Origin: Trachelipus rathkii
Lineage: Eukaryota; Arthropoda; Malacostraca; Isopoda; Trachelipodidae
Length of the DNA: 33,966 bases
Direction: 5' to 3'
Assembly: GCA_015478945.1 (NCBI GenBank)
Contig: JABUQX010113552.1
Coordinates: 1 to 33,966 of the forward strand
Shown here: one piece after another, positions 1 to 13,157 of the stretch
Position numbering within the stretch: position 1 is the first letter of the stretch
How the letters are laid out: the number at the start of each line of letters is the position of its first letter
The notes under the pieces: generated by a model
Databases searched by the model: none
What the model was told of the DNA's origin: nothing
What the model saw: the letters and a program-made list of their open reading frames with translations, nothing else
Made by a program: the position numbers and the translations under genes

Positions 1-549
1 CTTAGAGTTCGACTTCGCCCCCAAGCTATTTGCCATCCCAAGTCACCGATCTACATGCACATGAAAGAACTGAATTACTCAAAAACTATAGAAAAACACA
101 GAATCTAAATTATACGAATCTAAATTATATGAGGATTTGTATTTCATTAATTGCAGAATTGACGAAGGAGAGTCCATTGATATCCTATTAATGTTCACTT
201 GAGGTTCGCCTGAAGTCATCCTTTTTGGTGTGATCTGATTTTGAACACAGTAATACTTTCAAGGATATTATTGTTTTTTCTTTTTCTTCATTCTGATTGT
301 TTTCCTTTGGGTTGATCATGAAAGTTCGGTTATACTCACTATGACAATGCCTATTCTGTCCAAGGCTGTTTTCTCCGGCGTTTCACTCGATTAATTATAT
401 ATGGGAAGAACTTGGCTAAGATTTTATGCTGAGTACTTCTTTTTGTTGAAGCCAAGTCCTATTAAATGTATATGATGGGGTTTAACATCCTTTCAAAATA
501 TAATTAATTATGAATTTTAATCTTATTCTAAACATGAAGGTAATAAAAG
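1..549. other. Unassigned unique sequence at left edge
   Basis: Moderately AT-rich, non-repetitive DNA. I looked for open frames, splice-framed exons, tRNA boxes and transposon motifs on both strands and can support none. It may be intron or intergenic DNA. Confidence 0.5.
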
Positions 550-942
550 TTGGCTCCGTTGCTGACTGATACTCACTCTATTTTGGAAGATGAAGGTCAA
601 CTTGTTTTTCATACAGACGATGTTTTCCCTCCCTATTCTCGGCGAACATCGACTTTTCAAATTCTCAGAGAGTTTTGCGAGCGTCGAAAAGATTGGGCTT
701 CTTTTTTTTGTGCACTTTCAGTCGAGCGACTGGTTTTTTGCTTCTACCTCCCCCTGACTCGTGACATGTATTTTTGGAATTTACCAAGTTTTGCTCGATG
801 TGGAGATTGGGTTTTCCGATTTGCAAGTTGGATAACTTCAAAAACCTGCATTTGTCGCTTACCAGAAAACAAACCGGAACGGAAGAGAGATGTGCTTGAA
901 AGTAAAGGACTGCTAGGTATATTAGGCCCGTGTTTAAATTGA
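550..942 (+). CDS. Unassigned 130-codon open frame, possible exon
   Basis: This is the longest open frame in the window. It opens on TTG rather than ATG, so if real it would be an internal exon, not a start. The product has about eight cysteines, several aromatic residues and a basic stretch near residue 110, with no signal peptide and no domain I recognise. An AG lies just before the frame (…ATAAAAG) and a GGTATAT-type donor near position 917 lies inside its 3' end, so an exon of about 365 bases is conceivable. Its base composition is more balanced than the flanks. In roughly 34 kb of sequence read in six frames, one open frame of this length can occur by chance, so the call is weak. Confidence 0.2.
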   Translation: MAPLLTDTHSILEDEGQLVFHTDDVFPPYSRRTSTFQILREFCERRKDWASFFCALSVERLVFCFYLPLTRDMYFWNLPSFARCGDWVFRFASWITSKTCICRLPENKPERKRDVLESKGLLGILGPCLN

Positions 943-1183
943 TTTTAAGTGACTTAGTTAACTTAATGAAATGTGAGTTATCTTTAGGTTGATTATGCTT
1001 GACAAGGCGGGTTTTATATCATTATTTCATTTTTCCAATCTATCGAATGGCTATAATATAATTTTGCTTTAGCGCAAACAAATTTTGTCTGTTTTAGGCA
1101 GCATGTAGTTTCGAACATAAATTAAAAAAATTTTTAATAGTTATAAATGAAAGTAGGTGCTACACACACACAAAATATAACTT

Positions 1184-1326
1184 TATATTATATTTATAAT
1201 ATTATTATATATATATACATAATATTATATATATATATATATATCATACTATATATATATATAGTATATATATATATACTTAATATATACTATATTAAAT
1301 TGATATATATTATATATATATATATG
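1184..1326. repeat. (TA)n tract
   Basis: Imperfect TA dinucleotide array with short ATT/ATA interruptions. Such arrays recur through the window and are low-complexity DNA, not coding. The apparent open frame across it (Ile/Tyr only) is an artefact of the repeat. Confidence 0.9.
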
Positions 1327-1412
1327 ACACACATATAGTTTGAAGTGTGTATAATACGAAAATGATGGTTTTCAAACCTTCATTTTTAATTAGGAGAAGA
1401 AAAAGCAGTCTC

Positions 1413-1452
1413 AAAAAAAAAAAAAAGCAAAAAAAAAAAAAAAAAAAAAAAA
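1413..1452 (+). repeat. Poly-A run
   Basis: Two long A runs split by a GC dinucleotide. It could be the tail of a retroposed copy, but no recognisable element body precedes it. Confidence 0.8.
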
Positions 1453-2039
1453 TTAACCTATTGGAATTTTTTTTTTCCATTGTGGAATTTATTCCATCAA
1501 CATGAATTTTTCCTTTCGCAGAACCGGTAGATAGTAGTCTACAAATTTAATGGCATATATAGCCTAGGGCTACCCACAATTAATAATACTTTTGGAAGTC
1601 AATATGTTTAATAGCTATAGACCAAAAAAAAAAAAAGGAGTTATACCTTTTCAATGCAATTTATACTGGTTATGAAACGATACTTCGAGAGAAAAGCAAT
1701 TTTCAGTAAGATGTTTTAAGGTGATACTTTTTTTTACTTTCCTCAAAATTTTCTTTTTATAATGAGACTGCTACATACTGTATTTTAGTCATAGTAAGAA
1801 TCACGGTTATTGGAAATATATAGTATAAAATATCATATAGAATATACAGTTAAGCGACGATTATAATGGTTTGGTAAATTGAGTATCTTTTTTGCACTAA
1901 CATGGTAATATGAATACACAATTCTATTTATTGTATTAGTGTTTGAATCCATTTTATTGATGACGTATTTAAAAATAGTTTTAATGTAATCTAATGGAAT
2001 GAAAACTCACGCAACAGGAAATCGCAACAGGAAATAACA

Positions 2040-4240
2040 TACCTATTCATGAAGACCCTAGAACACTCAAAGTTAGTCCCTCTTATACTCCACCAAGGAT
2101 TTAGCATGCATAGCCACCTTCCGACTATTCCACAATTTTCCTACTTCACTGTGCACATCCCGTCAACATTTACCAACACATAACCTGAAATTATAAACTC
2201 AGATACTTGGGTTAAAAATTGGTCCTCACCATCCAACATGACTTCACACCTCGCGGACTCTTTTCACTTACCGTTATTTACTTTTTCGAACTGCCTCTGC
2301 TGTGTTAACACACCCCTTGCCAATTCACAGAATCTACATTCACCAAATCTTCTTCAAACTCTCCCAATCTTCAACTATTTGGTACCAAGCAAGAAAAAAA
2401 AAGCACAAACCGCTTGGATGGAATTAAGGCAAGGCGCCCACCGAATGCTCTTTCCAATTTGTCGAGTTTTCTTATTTTTTTTTTTCCTTTTATTCTTTTT
2501 TTTTGAAATTATTCAAAAACCATTATCAGTCTCTCTCCACCTTTCCACGACCATGCAACCAGTGAATATCAAAATATAAGAGAAAAAAAAGAAAGAACCA
2601 AGGGAGGACATGAACACATTGCCTGCCCTCACAAAATACAGTATGATATCTAAAACTCAATCACATTTCCAGCTCCATTTATTATTTTACCCACGCTTCA
2701 CTAATGTCATGCATTGACTTTTGATCTCATTCAAAAAGCCCACCACCAACACCGATATCATCTACTAACGGTCGCGCACAGAGCTTTCGTATTAATTCTG
2801 TCATACGCCTTTGGTATGAAGGGTTACCTTATGTAAACCTAAATACAACTTTAGATTTTTTGTCTCCTCCATTTTTTTCCAATCATTTGTTCTTTCAATG
2901 TGGAAATTGATATTTTTTCTGTACCAATTGACAGGTATACTACATTTAAATTACGCTGTTCTTCACAATTACTCCCTCAGCCACTTCGACGCACTTCTTC
3001 AACCTAAAAAAAAAACAGCCATGATATGCTTTCCTCTACAACTAGCATGAGCATAAAACATTAAATCTCTCTATTATAGTTTCTACAGTTTCCCTTATCC
3101 CCATTACCCATCTATATAAGAGTAAAAAAAAGTATACCATTATAGATTCTGGCATGCACCTCGAAATCCTCTGGTGATACAATGCCTTCATATAATGTTG
3201 TTTTGTTCACATTTTCCATATCCTAGTCAATCACCATCTTACGCCCCATTCATATATGATCATTTTCAAGTAGTTATTCTATCTTATATCCGCTTGGCGA
3301 CGTTTACCCATTTTCTCAGCTACAAGTCATTCTACCATTACCTTCTCCCTATTACCTATCTTGAATCCATACTGACATTTACTCTCTTAAATCACCCCCA
3401 AAAAACTATTAATCTCATTTCTTCTTTGATGGCGACCATTCCAACCCACACACATTCCCACATAATAATATCTCTTTCATTTACTGCCCAAGTTCATTGA
3501 CGTGATATGTTCGAACAGAGTATTTATAACAAAAGTCTACACTCCTTACATCCATGTGCGTTAGACGCTGGAAAAGTATACCATTCAAACTCATTATTTC
3601 TACGCAGGATTCCCTCTTTTAAACAGCCGTTTTCTAGCTAATACTAACCACCACCGTGTTCCTTCTTCTGCTCCATCTTTCTTCACTCGCCATCCCTCCA
3701 CTCACGTCATGGGACAAATTTAAGAGCATACGTATACAAAACTTTGTCTTTCCTTTTAGCCTCCTCATATATTACCATACACCTTCTTTTTGAGAGTCCA
3801 CTTATGTCATTGGGCTTTTTAGGCACATTCAACCAGGTCAACCATTTTACTTTTTTAGCAGCTTGCATAAACTTCTTTCATTCCACCATCATGTTGAGAT
3901 TCCTTACTTCCTACATTTTAGCCCATCCAAATGGCTTATCTTGCACTAACTAACCAAAACGCTCCTTCATTTGATGTTCCAGAATTTGTTCAGTTTCTGT
4001 GGCGAATTACATCACATTGCAACTGTGAATTTAATTGTTCTCGCAAAAATGCGTCTCTTTTAATTAGACTGGACTATATTCAGGCGAAAACAGTTCCTAA
4101 TACTACCTTGTTCACTTGAACTTTCACTACTTCTTATATAATTCTTTCCCACTTCCTTCCTTGTTTCTTCCTCTCCATCCAGAGCACCACCAACCTTGAA
4201 TTTGGCTCAGTAACAATTATCTATACAACCATCATCATTT
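2040..4240. other. C+T-rich block, possibly decayed minus-strand coding DNA
   Basis: Over about 2.2 kb the + strand is visibly rich in C and T (many CACC, TTCAC, TCTTC words) and poor in G, unlike the AT-balanced DNA on both sides. Read on the minus strand it is purine-rich, as retroelement coding strands often are. I translated parts of the minus strand and found no YxDD, endonuclease, zinc knuckle or transposase motif. The only longer open frames are on the + strand and look incidental. A shorter block with the same bias lies at 28380-28620. I cannot name a family. Confidence 0.4.
3931..4119 (+). CDS. Unassigned 62-residue ORF
   Basis: It starts at an ATG in a good context (CCAAATGGCT). 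The product is well mixed in composition for such AT-rich DNA, with a small cysteine cluster near residues 30-37 (HCNC…NC). No signal peptide, membrane segment or known domain is visible. It lies at the right end of the C+T-rich block and could be a transposon remnant or a chance frame. No donor or acceptor decides an exon structure. Confidence 0.2.
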   Translation: MAYLALTNQNAPSFDVPEFVQFLWRITSHCNCEFNCSRKNASLLIRLDYIQAKTVPNTTLFT

Positions 4241-4267
4241 TATATTTTACAACAGTAGTATAGGGTG

Positions 4268-4440
4268 GACAACTAGATAATATAGTATATAGTATATATA
4301 TAGTATATACGTAGGGTGTTATTATATTTATTATATATATATACTAAATATATATGAATCTGTATAACGATAATAGCATATATATATATATATATAATAT
4401 AATATATATACCATGCATAATATTGTTGTTTTATTATTAA
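4268..4440. repeat. TA-rich tract
   Basis: Imperfect TA array with TAGTATA variants. The following DNA to about 5040 is AT-rich and I see nothing supportable in it. Confidence 0.8.
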
Positions 4441-5053
4441 CTTTCAGTTTTTAGATATTAGAAAAGCTTAGTTATTTTACTAGGTGTGAAAATTTAAAAT
4501 ATGTAGGATAGGAAATAAGTAAGACTTTAATAAAATAAACAGCAAAGTAAAACTCTATTTATAATTCCTAAGTATGTATATATAGAAAGATAACATATTT
4601 AATTCTGATAAAATAAATATATATATTGAAATATAGATTAAAACTAGGTTTAAGTACTAGAAATGATATATATAGCCCAATATATAAAAAATATTAGATA
4701 AAATCTTATTAAAAATTCTAGAAAATGTATCCCTTATCAATCTATTATTATATATAGGTTGATTAATCTGAGTTCATATCGTTAATAATTTTGAAATAAT
4801 AGGTTATTTGTCCTTATATTCAGGCTTTGGGTCTCCTATGCTTTTAGAATAATAATATTTAGCTTGCCCCCGCTTTTTATCGTGGTAAAGTGGTTTTGAA
4901 AGACTTCTTCAAGATATGGTAGAGCTCCATAAGAGAATATACAATTATTTATTCTCCTAATAAAAAATGCTCAGGGTAATGCACTCTATATACTAAGTAA
5001 AACGTGGAATTGAATTCGTAATAATCGGTATATATATATAGATACATATAATT

Positions 5054-5092
5054 AGAGAGAGAAGAGAAGAGGAGGAGAGAGAGAGAGAGAGG
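5054..5092 (+). repeat. (GA)n tract
   Basis: Purine-only GA/GGA array, mirror-like, flanked by AT-rich DNA. Simple repeat, no gene. The stretch from here to 5630 is AT-rich and unassigned. Confidence 0.85.
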
Positions 5093-5629
5093 ATTAATAT
5101 TTACTTTTTTTGCTATATATAAAAAAAATTCAAGTTCTATTATGATAAAAAAAATCTTGCACCATTATCGCTTTCTCCAGATTGGCCCAATAGGCTGTTC
5201 TTATCACTGATTTATTAATAACGTGAGACTAAACAAATTTATAAATATAAAATTATTAATTTTGTACTTCAAGATTTACTTTTATAATTAAAAATAACAA
5301 TTAAGTAGATTTTTTTTTATTTTTTAAACAAAATAAAATGACTAAAAAATATCATTCCTCCTATATTATTTTTAAGATTTTTTAAAAATTAATTACTATT
5401 ATTATTTCATAATACTTATTAGTTAAATAAAATAAAAAATATATAATATATATATGAGTATTATTAACGAATACTATAAACAGAATTTTTCATTATTAGT
5501 AGCAAATAAAGCAACTTTCAGCCAGACAAGCAAAATTTCATAAATATAACATTTTATAAATTTATTAAGGTATATTAAATATTCTACTATAAAATTAGTT
5601 GATTTCTTTTATAGCCAAATAAATTAGTT

Positions 5630-5990
5630 GCATATATATATATATATAAAATTATATTAATTAATATATATATATATTAATATATATTTATATAATATAT
5701 ATATATATTATATTAATTATATATATATATATATATATAATTATTAATAATAATTAATATAATATATATTTATATTAATATTAATATATATAATATTATT
5801 ATAAATATTAATTTATATATATATATATTAATATTAATAATATATTTATATATTATTATAATATATATATATTATAAATATATATATATATATATATTAT
5901 ATAATTATTTCTACATTATATATATTTATTATATTTCTTTTTTTATATATATAGATATAATTAATATTCTTAGTTATTATATATTATAAT
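5630..5990. repeat. TA/TAA/ATT low-complexity field
   Basis: About 360 bases made almost only of A and T in TA, TTAA and ATAATT words, many of them self-complementary. Confidence 0.9.
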
Positions 5991-6000
5991 TATATTGGGG

Positions 6001-6196
6001 CATGTGTGTGTAGGTTTGATGTTGTATAGGTGTATTATATATTGTGAGTGTGTGATTGTGCTGTCTGTTGTATGCACTACATAAGAGTGAGGCATTGTTA
6101 TACACTCATAACTGGCTCTCCATTGCCAAGCCTGTTGGTGTGTGTGTGTGGTGTGTGTGTGCGTGTAAGGTGGTTGTGTGGGTGTGTGTGTGTTAA
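6001..6196 (+). repeat. (GT)n-rich segment
   Basis: The strand switches abruptly from A/T only to G+T-rich. Two GTGTGTGTG runs occur at about 6140-6162 and 6178-6192, separated by a GT-variant spacer; the part before them is degenerate. From 6197 to 6835 I see only AT-rich DNA with no supportable feature. Confidence 0.85.
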
Positions 6197-6835
6197 TATT
6201 TAAGCATCTAGAAATCTAGAAGTGTTACCATTTTGCAATAAATTAGAATTTTATGGTTAAACATCAAGTGAGAATGATCAAGAATTTCTATTAACACGAT
6301 GAGATAATTCGTATATGTCCAGGTAAGGCAGATAGTTTCAGAGACTACGAAGCTCTTGTGAAAGAAGTACTGTGGATGAATCTTCAGAAAGAATCCTAAA
6401 CTAATTTTATTTATAAAATGGTGAAAAAAATTAATTGACTAACAAATAATAGAGAGTATGATTTTCAAATATAATTTTATTATAAAAAAAAAATATATCA
6501 AGGATACGGCTTTGACTCATTTATATAAAAAAAAAAAACATATACTCTGGACCATAATGATGAATCTTTTATATATATGGTAAGAAATGATATCGATATC
6601 GCTATATTTGCTATTTTGATTTAGATATTGGAACATATTTCTTTGAATTTAGAGTATATTATATATATACTATATATATACGTGATGAGTTTTATACATT
6701 TATTTACTATAAGAATCATAAAAAAATGATCTTTCTAGACAATCTAGTGGAATTTAAAATATGATTTTTGATATTTATAACATTATTTACTTACCTAACA
6801 TATCTAACTTACTTAACTATGAAGAAATCTATTCG

Positions 6836-7015
6836 CACTACTACTACTACTACTACTATGAGTGACTATGACTACTACTACTACTCTAGACTTTACTACT
6901 ATATACTAACTACTACTAATACCGTACAACTAACGTTAGCTACTTACTACTACTGAGGACTGACTACTAGCTAGCTGGCTGCTGCGTGTGCTACTGACTG
7001 CTACTACTACTGGAG
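6836..7015 (+). repeat. (ACT)n trinucleotide array, degenerate
   Basis: Starts with about seven clean ACT units and then decays into ACT-rich DNA with TAGC and CTG variants up to about 7015. The short open frame across it (Thr/Tyr-rich) is a repeat artefact. From 7016 to 7720 the DNA is AT-rich and unassigned. Confidence 0.85.
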
Positions 7016-7727
7016 GAGGCATGAGAGCGACTAGACGTACTAGCTTAATGGAGGACTACTATAAGGAAGAATAAAATTAATAATAGATTAGATAGGAAAT
7101 AATAAAAATTAAGTTAATAATATAAGTTAATAATGAGAAGTAATAATATAGATTAGATAATAAGACGGAAGAGTGAATTAAGGATGAGAATTTTCTTGAA
7201 TTATATTGTTGGCTGTTCGGTGGAAATTTGGTTTAGTTGTATATCAATTAATTTTATGAAATATATTGTATGATTATTATGATTAATAATTATGAGTTAA
7301 GTTATGTCAGTATATTTCTGAATGAAATAAATGTGAATGATTGTAGATTATTGTCGTTATTTTTGAATAATTAATAGGATATATTATAATATTTAATTAT
7401 TTTTTATGAATATATTGGATATGTGTTAATGTTTTTGTCAATAATTTGAATTACTGTATTATGTGGTGAAATAAATTAATTTGCATATAGATTATTGGGA
7501 AGATTATAATTAATTATGGTTATATGTTTGATTATATACCGAGTTCATTCCAAGTAAGTTGATCTTTTGATATTTGATTGTGTTTGTTTTATTAGGTATT
7601 AAAGTCTAACAAATTTCGGGCATCCCCTAGACCACAACTTCACATACAATTCTGTGAATTCAAACAATTGAGATTGTTGAGGTAAGAAGATGTGTGTTGG
7701 TGTTGTTGGTAAAAGGTTAAGATATGG

Positions 7728-7860
7728 TGAGTGACGAGAGAGGAGAAGAGGGGAGAGAGAGAGAGCAGAGAGAGATAGAGGAGAGAGAGAGAGAAGAGAG
7801 AGAGAGAGGCAGAGATGATTTAGTTGGCGTAGAGAGCAGAGATGAGATGGTAAGATTGAG
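7728..7860 (+). repeat. GA-rich purine tract
   Basis: GAGA-rich array with GGGA, GCAGA and TAGA interruptions. It is echoed by shorter GAGA runs at about 7941-7958 and 8161-8183. The whole 7680-8340 segment is G-rich and C-poor on the + strand. The minus-strand open frame 8136-7939 lies in this biased DNA and I do not consider it real. Confidence 0.85.
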
Positions 7861-8727
7861 ATTATGGAGAGGATTGTGTTAGAGATGTGTGACCTTGTGT
7901 TAGGTCAGGTTTGGGGTTAGGCTGGTGTGATAAGTTGGCTAAGGGAGAGAGAGAGATGATGAGACGGTGAAGAGGTATGTATGAGGGATCGAGACTAGGA
8001 TGAGAGGAGCCAAGTGTGGACTGAGAGTTAGGATAGTGGACTGGATTTGTATGGCAAGTTGCTGGTATGTGATGGTAAGTTGTTGACTGAGCTCGGAGTT
8101 GAGTTGTATTTGTGTATCTAGGAGGTACAAAACCAAATTAGTTCATTATTTGTCATCGTGCGAGAGAGGAGAGAGAGAGAAGCAGTTCTAGTTATTGTAG
8201 TCCTGACGATAGTTGCAGTACAGGAAGAATAATGATGATTGAGACTGTGAGAGAAGAGGTGCCAGAATTTGAAGAACGATCCATTACTTGGTGTGTTGAA
8301 GTGAAAGAGGAGATAGCTGAGAGAAAGAGGGATATGTTTCTCTAATAAATTTCATTTTAAATAAAGCTAACAATCATTTCTCTTTAAAAAGAAATGTTTT
8401 AACATTTCAAGTATACAGATAATAAACTGAGCGTATATAGATAGATGAGAGCCAAATTATATCTAGTGTCATCAGGGAAGAGCGCATAGATGAACAGTAG
8501 CTATCGTTTTGTAGTAAGAGCAGTACAATAATCAATAGTTTCGAAAAAAACAAGAGCGAAAATTTTTTTGGCGCGTGTGGATATAGGCCTCTCTCTCTAT
8601 ACTTTCGCCCATGCTCTCATAGCAATCCGAGATAAAGAAACTCGATCTCTTAAGAGATCTAAATTTATAAACAATACTCAATTTTCCGAGGAGTAGAGCA
8701 TAAAGAAGTGAGAGGAAGAATAAGGCT

Positions 8728-10030
8728 ATATATTATACTATATAATATATATAGTATAATATATATCATCATATATTAATATATATTATATATATAGGTC
8801 TATATATATATATTATAGTATATATATATATATATATATATATTAAATATAGTATTATAGATATATTCTATATATATATATATTATTACATGATATATAT
8901 ATATGATAATTAGATATATATATATATATTATATATATATATATATTATATTATATTATATTATATATATATTAATATATATATATATAATATATTTATA
9001 TATAATAGTATATATATAATATATATACTATTTATAATATATATAGTATATAATATTATATTAAAATATAATTAATAATATATATAATATTTATATATAT
9101 ATATATATTATATTATAATTAAATAAAAAAGTTTAATCTACATTTCTGTGTAATATATATATAATACTTATATATATATACTATATATACTATATATATA
9201 GATATATAATAATATAGGAATATATGTTATTATATATATATTATATATAATATTATATAATAATATATTAGTATATATATATATATATATAATAATAATA
9301 TATAATAATTATTATATATATTATATATTTATATATATATGATTACAATATATATAGATATATTACTATATGAGTATATATATATATACTGTACATTATA
9401 TATTATATATATATATATAATTAATATATATATACTTATATATATAACTTAGATTATATAGTTATATATATATTATATATATATATATATTTAATATATA
9501 TATATAATATATATATTCTATATATAGTATATTCTAATAAATATATTATAATTAATATATATAATTAACTATTATATATATATATATAATTATATATATA
9601 GAATTATATACATTATATATTATAATATATTAATATTACTATAGTATATATATATATAATATATATATATTATTATATATATATTATTATAATATAATAT
9701 TATATATATTAAATTATATATATATTAATTATATATATATTATATATATTAATTATTAATATATATATATATATATAGTAATTATAATAATATATATATA
9801 TTAATAAATATAATATATAATAATATATATATATATATAATAATATATTATATATTAATTATATATATATATATTAATATTATATTATATATATATATAT
9901 TATATATATATTATATATGTATTATATATTATAATATATTAATATATATTTATAATATATTTAATATATATTATGTAAATATAACTATGTAATCTATATA
10001 GTAATTATTACAAATAATTGTATAATAATA
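8728..10030. repeat. Large (TA)n field
   Basis: About 1.3 kb of nearly pure A/T in TA-rich words, broken by one less regular gap at about 9119-9155. It is the largest simple-sequence block here. Nothing coding is possible. Array length in an assembly of such DNA is unreliable. Confidence 0.95.
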
Positions 10031-12190
10031 TATTATTTAAAATAATTAGTTATGCTTAAAAGAAACATAAAAGTGTTTAAATTTAGCATAGGTAGAATAT
10101 TGCACGATTTCTTCTCAATATTTTTTTTGTATGCAGATGAGTTGTGTGGATACATTATAATTCATATAAAAGTCGTGTTATAATCTCGCCTAGTTTTAGA
10201 CTTTTCTTAGCCTCCAACTTATATGGAACTCATGTTTAATCGAATTGGATCTCATTTACGAATCCACTTGGGTATCTTTTCTCCTTTGTAGGTATAAACT
10301 AGTCAACATATTGTGTTTCGCTTTTTCAAGAGAAATTAACTCCCATTCACAGATCCCTTACCTATGTTTTATGTACCGTTTTGTAAGGTTCAGGGGGGGG
10401 GGGGTTGTACGCTTTTCACTCAAATATTTGCTAATGAAAAGGTCCTCGACTGATGGACTCCATAGTTTATATAGATGTGCGTAGTCTTTGCTCTTTCCAG
10501 CCACATTTTATATGTGGATTTTTTTTTTCTTTTTGATAAGTTGCCACATTTACACAGTTCTTTTCAAAGAAGTGGGTGAGACATCAAAAACAAGGGTCTA
10601 TCTTTGTTTCCCTCTGACCCCGGAAGTGGAGGGGAGCGGTGATATTGGAAGCGAAAGATTTACAAAGTATTTTCCAACAAGCTTCTCCCCCTCCCCCCCC
10701 CACCTATTTTGGAATTAGGTTTACGTTCCCGGTGTCAAAAAGTTGTGAAGATTTTTCTTTGGTTTTTACTTCTCAATAAGCCAAACTTCACCAATTTTTT
10801 GTGATGCCCTCTTTTAACCTTGCAGCCGCACTATGTTCATAAACCACAACACACCACACAAATCATACCTCATCAATCCATAAACTTCACTACTACTATG
10901 TGTATTAAAAGATACTCTTTATATATATATATATATACAGTAATGTTAAAAACTAATATAATATTAATAAATAATAATCTTTATCTCATTAATTAATATA
11001 TATTAGTGATAAATATATATATATATATATGATATATATTATAAATATATAAGATTACTTATTAATTCCCTATATATATTAAATAGTTGAAATCCATCCA
11101 TTCATACCCCCACTTGCTATATATATAATTATATATACAGTATATATATAACTTTTAGAAAAACAATTTAGTTAAAATATCTATATTTTAATTATCTTTT
11201 ATCTCTATGTCAGTCTTACTCCATAAAAACAAGTACTGATATGTCTAGCCGTAATCCCATAGTCTTTCATAATTATATCTCTACTAACAGAATACTGTAT
11301 AATTACATAATATTTTTATTCTGCTTAATTTTTCTTTAAAAAGATATAATATAATATATATACTTATTTTCACTTATAACAACTATATAATGTTTATGAG
11401 TTTCTATATATAAGGTATCAGATTTTTCCAAATATTATACATATTATAATTTATGATAACTATATATATAGTTATATTCAACTTTACTATAAGTACTTTC
11501 GTAATAAAAAACTAATAAGTTGTATTTATAACGTATTATATGGCGACTCCTGTTTCTCATAAATCTTATTCCTCATAAAACATTAAAATCACCTCATATT
11601 ATATAATTCCTAATTTGATAACATAATACAGCATTCCTATAACTACTTATAGCGACGTATAAGATTTATCTGTCTAGTTTGTCTTTCCATATTGTAATTT
11701 AATGAGGCCTCCAGTTTATATTAATTGATAAACATTTGCACTTCAATAATAGAATATAAAAGTTTTTATCCATACGTCTTTCTCTCTAACTAAAAAAAAA
11801 ATATAATAATTAGACTACTAGTATCTTTAAATGTGCATGGACTGAATTTCTTAATATATATCAAAAATACGTCCAGATACGCTGAAACTCACAACCATTT
11901 TAAATCTTCTCTCATTATTTAATGAAGTGGCTACAAATAATAAATTTATAGTTGCAATACGCGAAAAGTATATCAGTTGATTAGTAAGGGTTATATTTAA
12001 TTCTCAATATAGAAAAAAAACATTGTTGGCCAAAAAAAAAAAAAAATAATTTAAATCTGGTAATTGTAAACAGGTTATATGTGATATGTATTTTTCTCCG
12101 AAAGTTGATTCATAATTTTATTTAATTTAATTTATAACAGATATTATTTTATATGAAACCTTATATTACCCCAAATTAGTGGTAGTCGAT
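10031..12190. other. Unassigned AT-rich DNA with homopolymers
   Basis: Contains a run of 12 G at 10393-10404 and of 9 C at 10693-10701, plus short TA arrays near 10920-10938 and 11012-11030. The two open frames at 10245-10484 and 10488-10718 lack a credible start and recognisable motifs, and the first runs through the G homopolymer. I support no gene. Confidence 0.5.
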
Positions 12191-12540
12191 CAATTATGTA
12201 TATATATATATAGTATAAGTTTAATATATATTGGTATATATATTATATTATATTATATGTTGATAATATAATTATATATATTTTAAATACTAATTAGTAA
12301 TATATATTGAAGTATAATATATTAAATATTATATATATATATAGTATATTATAGTATTATATATATTTTAATTAATTAATTTATTATTATTAATGGCTAT
12401 TAAAATATATGATATAATATATTATAATATATGTATAAAATTAGGTATTATATATATATGATTATATTAATTATATATAAATATATATCTATTTATTATT
12501 ATATTAATATATATTATAGATATATAATATATATTAAATA
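12191..12540. repeat. TA-rich tract
   Basis: Imperfect TA array with TTAATTAA words. The following 12541-13714 is AT-rich unassigned DNA. Confidence 0.85.
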
Positions 12541-13125
12541 ATCTCAACTTCACCTTAAAAAGGGGAACACCTATAATTTTTAGGATCTTAAAGTTGACAA
12601 TTTGCAAATTATGGTAAAAAAATATTAACAACTGATCAGTAGCTACGATAAAATTTCTTTTTTATTTGAGCATAATGCTTCATTTAAATTATATTCACAC
12701 AATAATTTTCATAAAGGAAAGAAATCCAATATCAAAAAATCACATACATTAACTTGATCGCCTAATATTAGCCTTGGATATTTTTTTCAAGAATTACAAT
12801 CTTTCTCATTTAACAATTTTCTTAATGTGAAATTTTACCCAGCTACATCAAATTGTCTATTCCCTTTGCTCGCTGTAAAGTCATCAATTGTACTGTTCAA
12901 TATGTACAGCTCATATCCTTTTACTTTCGTTTTTAATTTTTATTTTTAATTTTAGGGTTCTTTCTATTTTTTTTATTTTATTTTTATTGTTTTTAGACCA
13001 TGATATACCGATGCACTAGCCGAGGACAGCGAGTTTCTTCTAACTCAACTAGTCTATTTTTTCAATTTTACCGTATACGACTTTCACACTTCACCTTCTT
13101 CTTTAAGCGTGAAAGCATAAAAAGT

Positions 13126-13157
13126 ATATACATATGACGGACAATGGAATATTGTCC
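13126..13157 (-). repeat. Stray end fragment of the inverted-repeat family
   Basis: The words ACATATGACGGACAATGG match the right end of the element at 17162 in the same orientation. Just after, GGACAAT and ATTGTCC form a 7-base inverted repeat with a 5-base loop (13139-13157). It is probably a remnant of another copy of the same family. Confidence 0.5.

Noticed and set aside
1147..1338. Open frame across TA repeats
   Set aside because: Encodes only Ile/Tyr repeats; a direct product of (TA)n sequence.
6768..6956. Thr/Tyr-rich open frame
   Set aside because: Product of the ACT/TA arrays, not coding.
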